Counted from the first letter of the stretch, positions 21,666 through 30,336 are shown. The stretch: 64,000 nt of DNA from Aquabacterium sp. OR-4 (GCF_025290835.2 NZ_JAOCQD020000002.1:620001-684000), one strand, 5' to 3'. Notes: generated by a model from the letters alone, not told the origin. A program made the numbers and translations.

Positions 21666-22339
21666 GCGGGGCTGCGCTCGCGCCAGGCCAGGCGCTCGCC
21701 CACGCCCTGAGCGAGAGCCTGCTGCAGCCGCTGGCCACGCTGGGCGGCAGCCCGGTCACCGGGCTCGAGCTGCTGGCCTGCGTGATCTCGGTGTGGATGG
21801 TGGTGTGCAATGCCCGCGTCAACCCGCTGGGCTGGCCGCTGGCCATGGCCAGCTCGGCGCTCTATGCCTGGTTGTTCATGCACAGCCGGCTGTACGGCGA
21901 GGCCGCGCTGCAGGGCGTGTTCATCGCCGCGGCGCTGTGGGGCTGGTGGCAGTGGCAACGCGGCACCGGCAGCGATGGCGCCGCGCTGGTGGTGCGCCGC
22001 ATGGGCCGGCACCAGCGCCTGAAACTGGCACTGGCCACGCTGGCCGCCTGGCCGCTGCTGGCCCTGCTGCTGGACCACGCCACCGACTCCGACGTGCCCT
22101 GGCTCGACGCCCTGCCCACCGTGGGCAGCCTGGCCGGCACCTGGCTGCTGGCCCGCAAGTGGCTGGACAACTGGCCCACCTGGGTGGCGGTGAACCTGGT
22201 GAGCATGGCGCTGTTTGCCGTCAAGGGCCTGTGGCTGACCGTGGGCCTGTACATGCTGTTTGCGCTGATGGCGCTGTGGGGCTGGCGGGCCTGGGCGGCG
22301 CTGGTGCCACGGCCGGCGGCAGTGGACGCCGGCCGATGA
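21662..22339 (+). CDS. pnuC: Nicotinamide riboside transporter PnuC
   Basis: A 225-residue inner-membrane protein with about seven hydrophobic segments and the PnuC signatures VVCNARVNPLGWPLAMASS, GEAALQGVFIAAALWGWWQW and LVSMALFAVKGLWLTVGLY. The tryptophan-rich middle motif lines the substrate pore in PnuC proteins. It imports nicotinamide riboside, which the kinase encoded next would phosphorylate and trap. The TTG start at 21662 overlaps the ftsB stop. The 3' end overlaps the next ATG by ATGA. Few better starts exist upstream of the first membrane segment. Confidence 0.88.
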   Translation: MSGAALAPGQALAHALSESLLQPLATLGGSPVTGLELLACVISVWMVVCNARVNPLGWPLAMASSALYAWLFMHSRLYGEAALQGVFIAAALWGWWQWQRGTGSDGAALVVRRMGRHQRLKLALATLAAWPLLALLLDHATDSDVPWLDALPTVGSLAGTWLLARKWLDNWPTWVAVNLVSMALFAVKGLWLTVGLYMLFALMALWGWRAWAALVPRPAAVDAGR

Positions 22340-23037
22340 CGGCGGCGCACCCGCCGGCTGATCTGTTGCCTGGGCCGGCGCGGGCCGCGCCGCCCCGGGG
22401 GCGGGTGATCGCCATCGTCGGCGCCGAAAGCACCGGCAAATCCACCCTGGCCAGCGAACTGGCCGCCGCCCTGGCCGCGCAGACCGGCCTGCGCTGCACG
22501 GCGGTGGGCGAATGGCTGCGCGACTGGTGCCATCAGCATGGCCGCACGCCGCAGCCGCACGAGCAGCAGGCGATTGCCGCGGCGCAGACGGCACGCATCG
22601 AGGCTGCGGCCGCCCGCCACGACATCGTGGTGGCCGACACCACCGCGCTGATGACCGCCGTCTACAGCGACATCGTGTTCGCGGACCGCAGCCTGGATGC
22701 GCTGGCGCTGGCCGCGCATGCGCGCTGCCACATCACGTTGCTGATGGCGCTGGACATCGCCTGGGTGGCCGACGGCCTGCAGCGCGACGGTCCGCAGGTG
22801 CGTGCGCCGGTGGACAGCCGCATCCGCGCGCTGCTGCACCAAGGCGGCCTGCCCTGGCAGCTGGTGCAAGGCCAGGGCCCGGCGCGCCTGGTGTCGGCGC
22901 TGGGTGCGGTGCGTGAATTGGCGCTGGACCGGGATCTGGACACGGGCCGTGATCAGGCCCCGGCACCGGATGCCGCCGCGCCTGCCGCCGCGCCTGCCGC
23001 CGCGCCTGCCGCTGCGGCCCGGGCCGGCTCGGCCTGA
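22336..23037 (+). CDS. NadR-like nicotinamide riboside kinase (AAA P-loop)
   Basis: A 233-residue P-loop kinase: IAIVGAESTGKSTLASELA (Walker A, about 27-45), VADTTALMTAVYSDIVF (central Asp/Thr) and LLMALDIAWVADGLQRDG, the pattern of the NadR C-terminal kinase domain. No NMN adenylyltransferase or DNA-binding domain is present, so it is probably a single-function ribosylnicotinamide kinase acting with PnuC. The last 25 residues are Pro/Ala-rich and encoded by a 12-bp repeat. Its 3' end overlaps the extended fliA reading frame by 85 bases on the other strand. Confidence 0.85.
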   Translation: MTAAHPPADLLPGPARAAPPRGRVIAIVGAESTGKSTLASELAAALAAQTGLRCTAVGEWLRDWCHQHGRTPQPHEQQAIAAAQTARIEAAAARHDIVVADTTALMTAVYSDIVFADRSLDALALAAHARCHITLLMALDIAWVADGLQRDGPQVRAPVDSRIRALLHQGGLPWQLVQGQGPARLVSALGAVRELALDRDLDTGRDQAPAPDAAAPAAAPAAAPAAAARAGSA

Positions 23038-23978
23038 GCCGAGCTCAACGCACCGCCCGGCGGGTGGCGCCGCGGCAAGCGGTGCCGGGTGCCCCGGCGG
23101 GCCAGCGCCGGGCCGCTCCCAAGCAGGCCCGCCGACCCGCCCGGCGGGTGGCGCCGCGGCACGCGGTGCCGGGTGCTCCAGCGGGCCAGCGCCGGGCCGC
23201 TCCCAAGCAGGCCCGCCCACCCGCCCGGCGGGTGGCGCCGCGGCACGCGGCGCCGGGTGCCCCAGCTACCAGGTCGCAGGCGGCTGCGCAGCCGCGCGAT
23301 GCTCTGGCTGTGCAGCTGGCAGACACGGCTTTCGGTCACCTTGAGCACGGCGGCGATCTCCTTGAGATTCATGTCGTGCTCGTAGTACATGCTCATCACG
23401 TACTGCTCGCGCTCGGGCAGGTTCTTGATGGCCTCGACCAGCGCCTCGCGCATGCGGCGGTCTTCCAGCATGGCCAGCGGGTTGGCGTCGTCGTCGGCCA
23501 CATGGCGGTCGAGGTAGTCGTTGTCGCCGTCCTCGCCGGTCATGTCTTCCAGGTACACCAGCTGGGTGCCGCGCACCTTGCCCAGCAGCTCCTGGTACTC
23601 GGTCAGCGACAGCTCCATCTCCTTGGCGATTTCGCTCTCGTTGGGCGCGCGACCGAGCTTTTGCTCGAGCTTGTGCACCGCCGCCTCGATGCTGCGCTGC
23701 TGGCGCCGCTCGCCCCGGCTCATCCAGTCGTTGCCGCGCAGCTCGTCGAGCATGGCGCCGCGGATGCGCTGGGTGGCAAAGGTCTCGAACTGCACCCCCA
23801 TGCCGGCATCGAAGCGCGACAAGGCATCCGACAGGCCGATCATGCCCACCTGGATGAGGTCGTCCAGCTCCACGTTGGCGGGCAGCTTGGCGATCATCTG
23901 GTGCGCCAGCCGTCGGACCAGCGGGCTGTACTGCTTGAGCAGCGCGTTCGCGTCGAGTCGGCCCTTTTCGGTGTACAT
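22953..23978 (-). CDS. fliA: Flagellar sigma-28 factor FliA with a repeat-encoded C-terminal extension
   Basis: Sigma-28 directs transcription of late flagellar and chemotaxis genes. Residues 1-236 are a complete FliA: region 2 (YSPLVRRLAHQM, DDLIQVGMIGL, FETFATQRIRGAMLDELR), region 3 (about 85-145) and region 4 (LPEREQYVMSMYYEHDMNL, ESRVCQLHSQSIARLRSRL). E. coli FliA has 239 residues; this one has 341. The extra 105 residues come from an 84-bp tandem repeat read in frame (28-residue units containing PRRHPPGG and AGLLGSGPALAR at about 243-309), then an Ala/Gly tail antisense to the nadR-like gene. The start at 23978 has GGAG upstream; an in-frame ATG at 24008 is possible. It closes the flhB-A-F-G-fliA operon. 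Confidence 0.92.
   Translation of the reverse strand: MYTEKGRLDANALLKQYSPLVRRLAHQMIAKLPANVELDDLIQVGMIGLSDALSRFDAGMGVQFETFATQRIRGAMLDELRGNDWMSRGERRQQRSIEAAVHKLEQKLGRAPNESEIAKEMELSLTEYQELLGKVRGTQLVYLEDMTGEDGDNDYLDRHVADDDANPLAMLEDRRMREALVEAIKNLPEREQYVMSMYYEHDMNLKEIAAVLKVTESRVCQLHSQSIARLRSRLRPGSWGTRRRVPRRHPPGGWAGLLGSGPALARWSTRHRVPRRHPPGGSAGLLGSGPALARRGTRHRLPRRHPPGGALSSAQAEPARAAAAGAAAGAAAGAAASGAGA
23053..23276. repeat. 84-bp tandem repeat (family A), 2.7 copies
   Basis: Units start at 23053, 23137 and 23221 with an exact 84-bp period; each begins CCGCCCGGCGGGTGG and holds GGCCAGCGCCGGGCCGCTCC. 84 is a multiple of three, so the fliA frame stays open. Related copies occur at 60781-60940 (83-bp period) and 18557. 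Confidence 0.93.
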
Positions 23979-24009
23979 GGTCTGGCTCCGGGGGAACGGT
24001 ACGGACATT

Positions 24010-24831
24010 TCAGTTCAATCGGCCAGGCTGCGACGCAAGCGGCGCAGCGGCATGCAGGACAGCGCCATGCGCGGCTGCCGGCAGGTGATCGCCCAGCGGG
24101 CGGTCCTGCGGCAACTGCGCCTGCGCCAGGAGGTGCAGGTCGTCCGAGACGCCGGCGCGTGCCGGGGCCACGGGGTCGACCACTGCCCAGCAGCCGATGG
24201 CGGCGCCGAGAAAATGGTCGGCACACTGCGCCAGTCGTTCAGCGGTCTGGCGTGCGCGGCGCGGCGACATGTCGCCCACCACCACGGTGTCGTAGGTCAG
24301 CGTGCCCAGGCGCTGGTCAAGCAGCTTCATCGCGGCATAGGCCTCGGTGAGGCTGTCGGGCCGCAGGCCGGCCATCAGCACCGGGCGCGGCGTGCGGCCG
24401 GTGAACAGGCGCCGCAGGTCGGCCGCGCCGGCATGCACCAGCACCATGTCGGCCTGCGGCGCGGCGGCGGCCAGCGCCTGTAGAAATCCGCCGGTGCTGG
24501 CACGGCTGTCGAGGTAGCGCATCGGCAGGCCGCGGGCGGCCAGGTAGCCCACCTGGGGCGACAGGCGCTCGATGCAGGCCGCCAGATCCACCGCCGCCAG
24601 CTCGTGCGGCGGGCTGGCGGTGTCGGCGGCGTCCACCACCAGGGTGCGCAGGCCTTCGCCGGCAAAGGCGGTGCACAGGCGCTCCATCACCACGCCGCCA
24701 AAGCCCACGTGCCGGTTGTGCACCAGCGGCACGAAGCGCTGGCGCGCGCCGGCGAACAGCTGGCGCAGGCCATGGGCCTGGTCGACGGGCTGCTGGCGCA
24801 AGCGGGCGGCGGGGGTGGCGGCTGAGGTCAT
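24010..24831 (-). CDS. flhG: FlhG/FleN-like protein with a degenerate P-loop
   Basis: A 273-residue MinD/ParA-like protein placed between flhF and fliA, the usual place of flhG (number and placement of flagella). The N-terminal DQAHGLRQLFAGAR is the FlhG activating helix that stimulates FlhF. The expected Walker A (KGGVGKT type) is replaced by VHNRHVGFGGVVMERL; later ATPase elements are only partly kept (LRTLVVDAAD, DMVLVHAGA, YDTVVVGD). It may have lost ATP binding while keeping the FlhF-binding helix. Start chosen at the ATG giving MTSAATPAARLRQQ. The stop lies one base before the alternative fliA start at 24008. Assignment rests on position and the N-terminal helix. Confidence 0.75.
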   Translation of the reverse strand: MTSAATPAARLRQQPVDQAHGLRQLFAGARQRFVPLVHNRHVGFGGVVMERLCTAFAGEGLRTLVVDAADTASPPHELAAVDLAACIERLSPQVGYLAARGLPMRYLDSRASTGGFLQALAAAAPQADMVLVHAGAADLRRLFTGRTPRPVLMAGLRPDSLTEAYAAMKLLDQRLGTLTYDTVVVGDMSPRRARQTAERLAQCADHFLGAAIGCWAVVDPVAPARAGVSDDLHLLAQAQLPQDRPLGDHLPAAAHGAVLHAAAPLASQPGRLN

Positions 24832-24962
24832 CGGTCGAACGGCAGTCGGTGACGGGGCGGTGGGGCGTGGGCGCGGCGCGCTGTGCAGCGGGCGGCGGCA
24901 GGGTGTGGTCGGGTGCGGATCTGGCCGGGGTCTGGCGATGGCGGTGCGCGGTTTCACGGCGT

Positions 24963-26681
24963 TCAGGCGTGCAGGCCGGCGCCGGCGGCGGCATGGCCGC
25001 CCGGCGTGGCCGCGAACAGCAGGCTCACGTCGTCGGCGTCGAGCCGCCAGGTGGCGCCGCCGCTGACGCGCAGCGCACGCTGCACCAGGGCCTGGGCGCT
25101 CAGGCGGTGCCAGTCCTCGGGCACGCGCTGGCCATTGGCCACGCCCACCACGCGGGCCTTGTGCCGGATCAGCGCATCCAGCGCCGGGCCCAGCTTGACG
25201 GCCTCGTCGAGCTTGGACAGCACCACGCCGTGGCAGCGCGCCACGTCGTAGCCCACCATCACGTCTTCCACCGTCTCGCCCTGGGCGGCGGCGTTGAGCA
25301 CCAGCAGCTTGCGGATGCCGGGATGCGACAGCATGTCCAGCAGCTCGCGGGTGCGGCTGTCGCGCTGGGCCATGCCGGCGGTGTCGATCAGCACCAGGCG
25401 CTTGCTCTGCAGCAGCTCGAGCAGGTCTTCCAGCGAGGCGCGGTCGTGCGCGGTGTGCACCGGCACGCCGAGGATGCGGCCGTAGGTGCGCAACTGCTCG
25501 TGCGCCGCCACGCGGTAGGCGTCCAGCGTGATCAGGCCCAGGTTGTGCGCGCCATAGCGGGTGGCAAAGGCGGCCGCGATCTTGGCCGTGCTGGTGGTCT
25601 TGCCCACGCCGGTGGGGCCGATCAGCGCCAGCACGCCCTCGTGGTCTTCGATGGCCGGCAGGCCTTCGTCGGTGATCAGGTTGCGTTCCAGCACCTCGGC
25701 GGCCCAGGCCAGGTCGTCCTCGGTGCCGGCGGGCAGCTGTTGCACCAGCTTGCGCACCAGGCCGGGCGACAGGCCGGTGTCGAACAGCCGCTGGGCCAGC
25801 GCCACCTGCTTGGGGTTGCGCTGCAGCTTTTCCATGAAGGCCAGCATGCCGAAGCGCTCTTCGATCAGGCTGCGCACCGAGCGCAGCTCGGCCAGGGTTT
25901 CGTCCTGCCCGGCCAGGCTGAGCGGCGCGGCCGCCCGCACGCCGCGCGCCGGGCGGATTGGCGCCGGCGGCTCGTCGTGCATGGGCAGGTCGTCGTGCAG
26001 CAGCGGTGCCGGGCGGCGCGCGCGTGGCGGGGCCAGGTCGGGCATGGACTCGGGCGCGGCGCGGCGAGTGGTCGAGCCCACCATGCGCAGGCCGTTGCCC
26101 TGGGCCGGTTCAGCCAGCTCGGCCGGCGCGCGTGACGCGGCCGCCGGGTGTGCGGCCGAGCGGCTGGCGGCCAGGCTGGCGGCCAGCGTCTGGCCGCTGT
26201 GGCCGGCCTCGCGCTCGAGCTCGCCCTGGCGGCGGCGCAGCATGCGTTCGCGCACATAGTCCTGGAAGGACAGCGTGCTCATGCCCAGGCGCTGCACGTC
26301 TTCGTCGACACCGGTCGCAGCCGGTGCGTCGAAGGGGGCGGCACCGGCCGGCATCTCGATCTTGGGTTCCAGGCGGTCGGCGCGGGCGGCAATGCGCTCG
26401 GCCAGGCTGGGCCGGCGTTCGGCCTGGCCCGGTGCGGCAGTGCGTGGATCGGCCGGTGCGGCGCTGCGCGGGTGGCCGGGCGCGGCACTGCGTGCCGGGC
26501 TCAGCGGTGCGCGGCCGGCGGCCGACTCGATCTGCTGCATGCCGTCCGGGGCCATGGCCAGCACCTCCACGCCACCGGCGGCCGGCCGGGTGGAGAGCAC
26601 CACGGCGTCGTCGCCGAGCTGCTCGCGCACCTGGGCCAGGGCCTCACGGGAGGTCTTGGCGACAAAACGGCGGATGTTCAT
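24963..26681 (-). CDS. flhF: Flagellar SRP-like GTPase FlhF
   Basis: FlhF marks the site of flagellum assembly at the cell pole. The 572-residue protein starts with the basic domain (NIRRFVAKTSREALAQVREQ, DDAVVLSTRPA). A long Pro/Ala/Arg-rich linker follows (about 75-230). After the N-domain comes the SRP GTPase G-domain with the P-loop GPTGVGKTTSTAKIA near 355, then TLDAYRVAAHEQLRTYG, LIDTAGMAQRDSRT and VLSKLDEAVKLG. It is longer than many FlhF proteins because of the linker. GGGAGG precedes the ATG. It lies about 120 bases after flhA and 131 before flhG. Confidence 0.94.
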   Translation of the reverse strand: MNIRRFVAKTSREALAQVREQLGDDAVVLSTRPAAGGVEVLAMAPDGMQQIESAAGRAPLSPARSAAPGHPRSAAPADPRTAAPGQAERRPSLAERIAARADRLEPKIEMPAGAAPFDAPAATGVDEDVQRLGMSTLSFQDYVRERMLRRRQGELEREAGHSGQTLAASLAASRSAAHPAAASRAPAELAEPAQGNGLRMVGSTTRRAAPESMPDLAPPRARRPAPLLHDDLPMHDEPPAPIRPARGVRAAAPLSLAGQDETLAELRSVRSLIEERFGMLAFMEKLQRNPKQVALAQRLFDTGLSPGLVRKLVQQLPAGTEDDLAWAAEVLERNLITDEGLPAIEDHEGVLALIGPTGVGKTTSTAKIAAAFATRYGAHNLGLITLDAYRVAAHEQLRTYGRILGVPVHTAHDRASLEDLLELLQSKRLVLIDTAGMAQRDSRTRELLDMLSHPGIRKLLVLNAAAQGETVEDVMVGYDVARCHGVVLSKLDEAVKLGPALDALIRHKARVVGVANGQRVPEDWHRLSAQALVQRALRVSGGATWRLDADDVSLLFAATPGGHAAAGAGLHA

Positions 26682-26802
26682 GCGGCCTCCCGCCAGGCCG
26701 GCGCGTGGCAGGCCAGCCTGCCAAGGGCTTCACAGAGTGCCCCTGGGGCCCTTGGGGACCCTGAGGCCCCTGGGACAAGCGAACGCAGGTGCGCCTGGGG
26801 GG

Positions 26803-28950
26803 TCATGCCGTTCCTCCGATGATCGAGCCGATGCGGATCGTGTGGGTCTCAGGAATCTCGCTGTGCGACAGCACCTTGAGCCGGGGCGCCGCGCGTTTGA
26901 GCAGGCGGGCCATGGGCATGCGGATGGGGTCGGGCACCAGCAGGCAGGCAGGCTGCCCCAGGTCTTCCTGTTTGCGGGCACTTTCGGCGGCCTCGCGTGC
27001 CAGGGTGTCGGCCACGCCCGGGTCCAGCGCCGCGCCATGCGGCGAGGTCAGGGCCTGGGTGACCAGACGTTCCAGTTCGGGTTCGAGCGCGATCACGTCG
27101 AGTTCCTTGGTCGGCCCGTAGATCTGTTGCACGATCAGGGGCGCCAGGTGCACGCGGATGCGCTTGGCCAGCTCGGCGGGGTCGGTGACGGCGCCGGCGT
27201 GTTCGGCGATGCCTTCGATGATCGAGCGCATGTCGCGGATGTGCACGCCCTCTTCCAGCAAGAGCTGAAGCACCTTCTGCAGGGATGCGATGCCGATCAT
27301 CTTGGGAATCACGTCTTCGATCAGTTTCGGGGCCAGTTTGGTCACGTGCTCGACGAGCTGCTGGGTCTCGACCCGGCCAAGCAGCCGGGCTGCCGAGACT
27401 TGCATCAAGTGTGAAAGATGGGTCGCCACGACGGTCGAGCAATCAACCACCGTAAATCCATTCATTTGGGCCATCTCGCGATGGCGCTCCTCGATCCAGG
27501 TGGCGGGCAGGCCGAAGGCCGGATCGATGGTCGGCGTGCCGGGCAGCTTGATGCCGGCACCGCCCGGGTTGATGGCCAGAAACATGCCCGGGAAGGCCTC
27601 GCCCTCGCCCACCACGGCGCCGCGCAGCAGCACGCGGTACATGCTGGGCTTGAGCTCGAGGTTGTCGCGGATGTGCACCGCCGGCGGCAGAAAACCCACC
27701 TCCTGCGCAAACTTCTTGCGCACGCCCTTGATGCGGCTGAGCAGATCGCCCTGGCGTGCCTTGTCCACCAGCGCGATCAGGCGGTAGCCCACCTCCAGGC
27801 CCAGCGCGTCCACCGGCTGCAGGTCGTCCCAGCTGGCCTCGGCGTTGGCCGCCTGGGCCTCGGGCGGGGCCGGTGGCGGCGCGTCCTGGCGCGCCTTGGC
27901 CTGCTTGTCCAGCCACCAGGCCAGCCCGCCGAGCGCACCGCCGATCAGCAGGAACACCAGGTGCGGCATGCCCGGAATGACGCCCAGCAGGGCCACGATG
28001 GCGCCGGCGATGCCCAGCGACTTGGCGCTGGAGAACACCTGCGCGCCGATCTGGCTGCCGATGTCGGCGTCCTTGCCCACGCGCGAGACCACCATGGCCG
28101 CGGCCACCGAGATCAGCAGCGCCGGGATCTGCGCCACCAGCGCATCGCCCACCGCCAGCAGCACGTAGCGGTCGGCCGCCTCGCTGGCGCCCATGCCGTG
28201 GCTGGCCACGCCGATGATGAAGCCGCCGACGATGTTGATCACCAGGATCAGCAGGCCGGCCACGGCATCGCCGCGCACGAACTTGCTGGCACCGTCCATG
28301 GAGCCGAAGAACTCGGCCTCGGTGGACACCTCGACGCGGCGGCGCTTGGCCTCCTTCTCGTCGATCAGGCCGGCCGACAGGTCGGCGTCGATGGCCATCT
28401 GCTTGCCGGGCATGGCATCGAGGGTGAAGCGCGCGCCAACCTCGGCGATGCGCTCGGCACCCTTGGTGACCACGATGAAGTTGATGACCACCAGGATCGC
28501 GAAGACGATCAGGCCGACCGCGAAGTTGCCGCCCACCAGCACCTTGCCAAAGCTCTCGATCACGTGGCCGGCGGCCGCGGCGCTGGTGTGGCCTTCCAGC
28601 AGCACCATGCGCGTGGAGGCCACGTTCAGGCTCAGGCGCATCAGCGTGGTGATCAGCAGCACGGTGGGAAAGGCCGCGAAATCCAGCGGCCGCACCATGT
28701 GCGCGGCCACCAGCATCACCACCAGGGCCATCGCGATGTTGACGGTGAACAGCAGGTCGAGCGCCAGCGCCGGCAGCGGCAGCACCATCATCGCCAGCAC
28801 CAGCACGATGAACACCGGCGCGCCCAGCATGCGCAGCAGCGACAGGTCGAGCCCGGCCACGCGGCCCATGCCCTGACCCATCTTCTGCCCCAGCGGGCTG
28901 GCGCGCACGGGGCCCAGCAGGGCGTTCAGTCGGGCGATCAGCTCATTCAT
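26803..28950 (-). CDS. flhA: Flagellar export gate protein FlhA
   Basis: FlhA forms the nonameric export gate of the flagellar type III secretion apparatus. The 715-residue product has about eight N-terminal membrane helices (VFIVLVLAMMVLPLPALAL onward), the FHIPEP-family loop with LDAMPGKQMAIDADL, and a large cytosolic C-domain (about 350-715; RVLLRGAVVGEGEAFPGM). The ATG at 28950 gives MNELIARLNALLGP; the frame is open 16 codons further. It lies between flhB and flhF; a family B repeat separates it from flhB. Confidence 0.96.
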   Translation of the reverse strand: MNELIARLNALLGPVRASPLGQKMGQGMGRVAGLDLSLLRMLGAPVFIVLVLAMMVLPLPALALDLLFTVNIAMALVVMLVAAHMVRPLDFAAFPTVLLITTLMRLSLNVASTRMVLLEGHTSAAAAGHVIESFGKVLVGGNFAVGLIVFAILVVINFIVVTKGAERIAEVGARFTLDAMPGKQMAIDADLSAGLIDEKEAKRRRVEVSTEAEFFGSMDGASKFVRGDAVAGLLILVINIVGGFIIGVASHGMGASEAADRYVLLAVGDALVAQIPALLISVAAAMVVSRVGKDADIGSQIGAQVFSSAKSLGIAGAIVALLGVIPGMPHLVFLLIGGALGGLAWWLDKQAKARQDAPPPAPPEAQAANAEASWDDLQPVDALGLEVGYRLIALVDKARQGDLLSRIKGVRKKFAQEVGFLPPAVHIRDNLELKPSMYRVLLRGAVVGEGEAFPGMFLAINPGGAGIKLPGTPTIDPAFGLPATWIEERHREMAQMNGFTVVDCSTVVATHLSHLMQVSAARLLGRVETQQLVEHVTKLAPKLIEDVIPKMIGIASLQKVLQLLLEEGVHIRDMRSIIEGIAEHAGAVTDPAELAKRIRVHLAPLIVQQIYGPTKELDVIALEPELERLVTQALTSPHGAALDPGVADTLAREAAESARKQEDLGQPACLLVPDPIRMPMARLLKRAAPRLKVLSHSEIPETHTIRIGSIIGGTA

Positions 28951-29004
28951 CGGCTTGTTCTCATTTCTGCATGAAGCTGAGCGACACCCTCGTTGCACGA
29001 GTCA

Positions 29005-29094
29005 TGCGCAAACCAGCGGCCGCCGCGGATCCGGCTCCGCCGGGCCGCAGGGGGCGCCCCCTGGGGGGAGGCGCCGAAGGCGCTTCGGGGGGAC
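29005..29094 (-). repeat. Family B GC-rich intergenic element, copy 1 (flhB-flhA gap)
   Basis: GGCGCCCCCTGGGGGGAGGC followed by GCCGAAGGCGCTTCGGGGGG ends right before the flhB stop. The same core occurs at 59208-59258, also directly after a minus-strand stop codon. Internal inverted repeats predict a stable hairpin in the transcript. Confidence 0.8.
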
Positions 29095-30222
29095 TCATGA
29101 CATCGGGTCGAGATCGGCAGGCACCTCGATGGCGCCCAGATCGGGCGGCATCGGGCCCCGGCCGGCCAGCGCATTGCGCAGGCGGTAGACATAGGCCAGC
29201 ACCTGGGCCACGGCGGTGAACAGGCGCGCCGGAATCTCCTGGTCGACCTCGGTGTGGGTGTACAGCGCGCGCGCCAGCGGCGGCGCCTGCAGCACCGGCA
29301 CCTTGTGCTCGCGGGCGATGTCGCGGATCTTGAAGGCCAGCAGGTCGGCGCCCTTGGCCACCACGCGCGGTGCGGCCATCTGGCCGTCCTGGTACTTCAG
29401 CGCCACGGCAAAGTGGGTCGGGTTCATCACCACCAGGTCGGCGGTGGGCACGGCCTGCAGCATGCGCTTCTTGCTCATCTCGCGCATGCGCTGGCGGATG
29501 CGGCCCTTGACCTCGGGGTTGCCTTCGTTTTCCTTGTGCTCCTGCTTGGCTTCCTGGTGGCTCATGCGCAGCTGGCGCGCCATCATGAAACGCTGCAGCG
29601 GAACGTCGATGGCGGCAAACACCGCCAGCGCGATGACCAGCAGGGTCAGCCCCGACAGCAGGGTGCTGGCGGTGTGGGCCAGCGCGCGCGGCAGCGGCAT
29701 GGCCAGCGCGTCATGGAAATGCGGCATGCGCAGCCACAGGTAGGCCGCGCCGATGCAGCCCAGCACCAGCGACAGCAGGCAGGCCTTGCCCAGGTCGCCC
29801 AGGCGCCGGCCCGAGACGATCTGGCCCAGGCCGCTGATCGGGTTGAGCTTGCCGAAATTGGGCGACAGCGGCTTGAAGGTGAAGTTCCAGCCGCCCGAGG
29901 CCACACCGGCGCCCAGCGCCAGTGCGGTGGCCACCGCCCCCAGCGGCAGCAGCACCAGCAGCCAGGTCACCGACAGCTCGGCCAGCCGTTCGATCAGGGC
30001 GCCGTCGCGTGACAGAAGTCGCGCATCGAAACTCAAGCCCACCCGCAGGATGGCCGATAAGCGCTCACCGAGTGCCGGCATCAGCGCCACCAGCAGCGCG
30101 CCACCGCCACCCACCGTGAGCAGATGAGCCAGGTCGCGCGAACGCGCCACCTGGCCGTCTTCACGGGCCTTGCGGATCTTGCGTTCTGAGGCGGGTAATT
30201 GGCGGTTCTGGTCGTCGGCCAT
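29095..30222 (-). CDS. flhB: Flagellar export switch protein FlhB
   Basis: FlhB switches the flagellar exporter from hook to filament substrates. The 375-residue product has the expected N-terminus (SERKIRKAREDGQVARS), four membrane helices (about 30-210), the linker HQEAKQEHKENEGNPEVKGR, and the self-cleaving NPTH site near residue 266. The C-terminal cytosolic domain (VVAKGADLLAFKIRDIARE) is complete. It is first in the leftward flhB-flhA-flhF-flhG-fliA run and divergent from the giant repeat gene. Confidence 0.96.
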   Translation of the reverse strand: MADDQNRQLPASERKIRKAREDGQVARSRDLAHLLTVGGGGALLVALMPALGERLSAILRVGLSFDARLLSRDGALIERLAELSVTWLLVLLPLGAVATALALGAGVASGGWNFTFKPLSPNFGKLNPISGLGQIVSGRRLGDLGKACLLSLVLGCIGAAYLWLRMPHFHDALAMPLPRALAHTASTLLSGLTLLVIALAVFAAIDVPLQRFMMARQLRMSHQEAKQEHKENEGNPEVKGRIRQRMREMSKKRMLQAVPTADLVVMNPTHFAVALKYQDGQMAAPRVVAKGADLLAFKIRDIAREHKVPVLQAPPLARALYTHTEVDQEIPARLFTAVAQVLAYVYRLRNALAGRGPMPPDLGAIEVPADLDPMS

Positions 30223-30307
30223 GGGGTGGCGGGACGGCGCACACGCACGTCCCCCAAGTGATCAGGCGACGCCATGTTGCCCGCCGACCCCCACCCCGCA
30301 CTGCGCG

Positions 30308-30336
30308 ATAAGCCACTGTAAAGCGCCGGTTTTCAA
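30308..30336 (-). promoter_or_regulatory. Possible sigma-70 promoter for flhB
   Basis: On the minus strand: TTGAAA (30336-30331), 17 bases, then GCTTAT (30313-30308). The -35 is good and the spacing ideal; the -10 matches the consensus at three of six positions. It would give an flhB leader of about 80 bases. Confidence 0.3.

Noticed and set aside
23053..23276. CRISPR array
   Set aside because: Whole 84-bp units repeat, without the repeat/unique-spacer alternation, and no cas genes are near.
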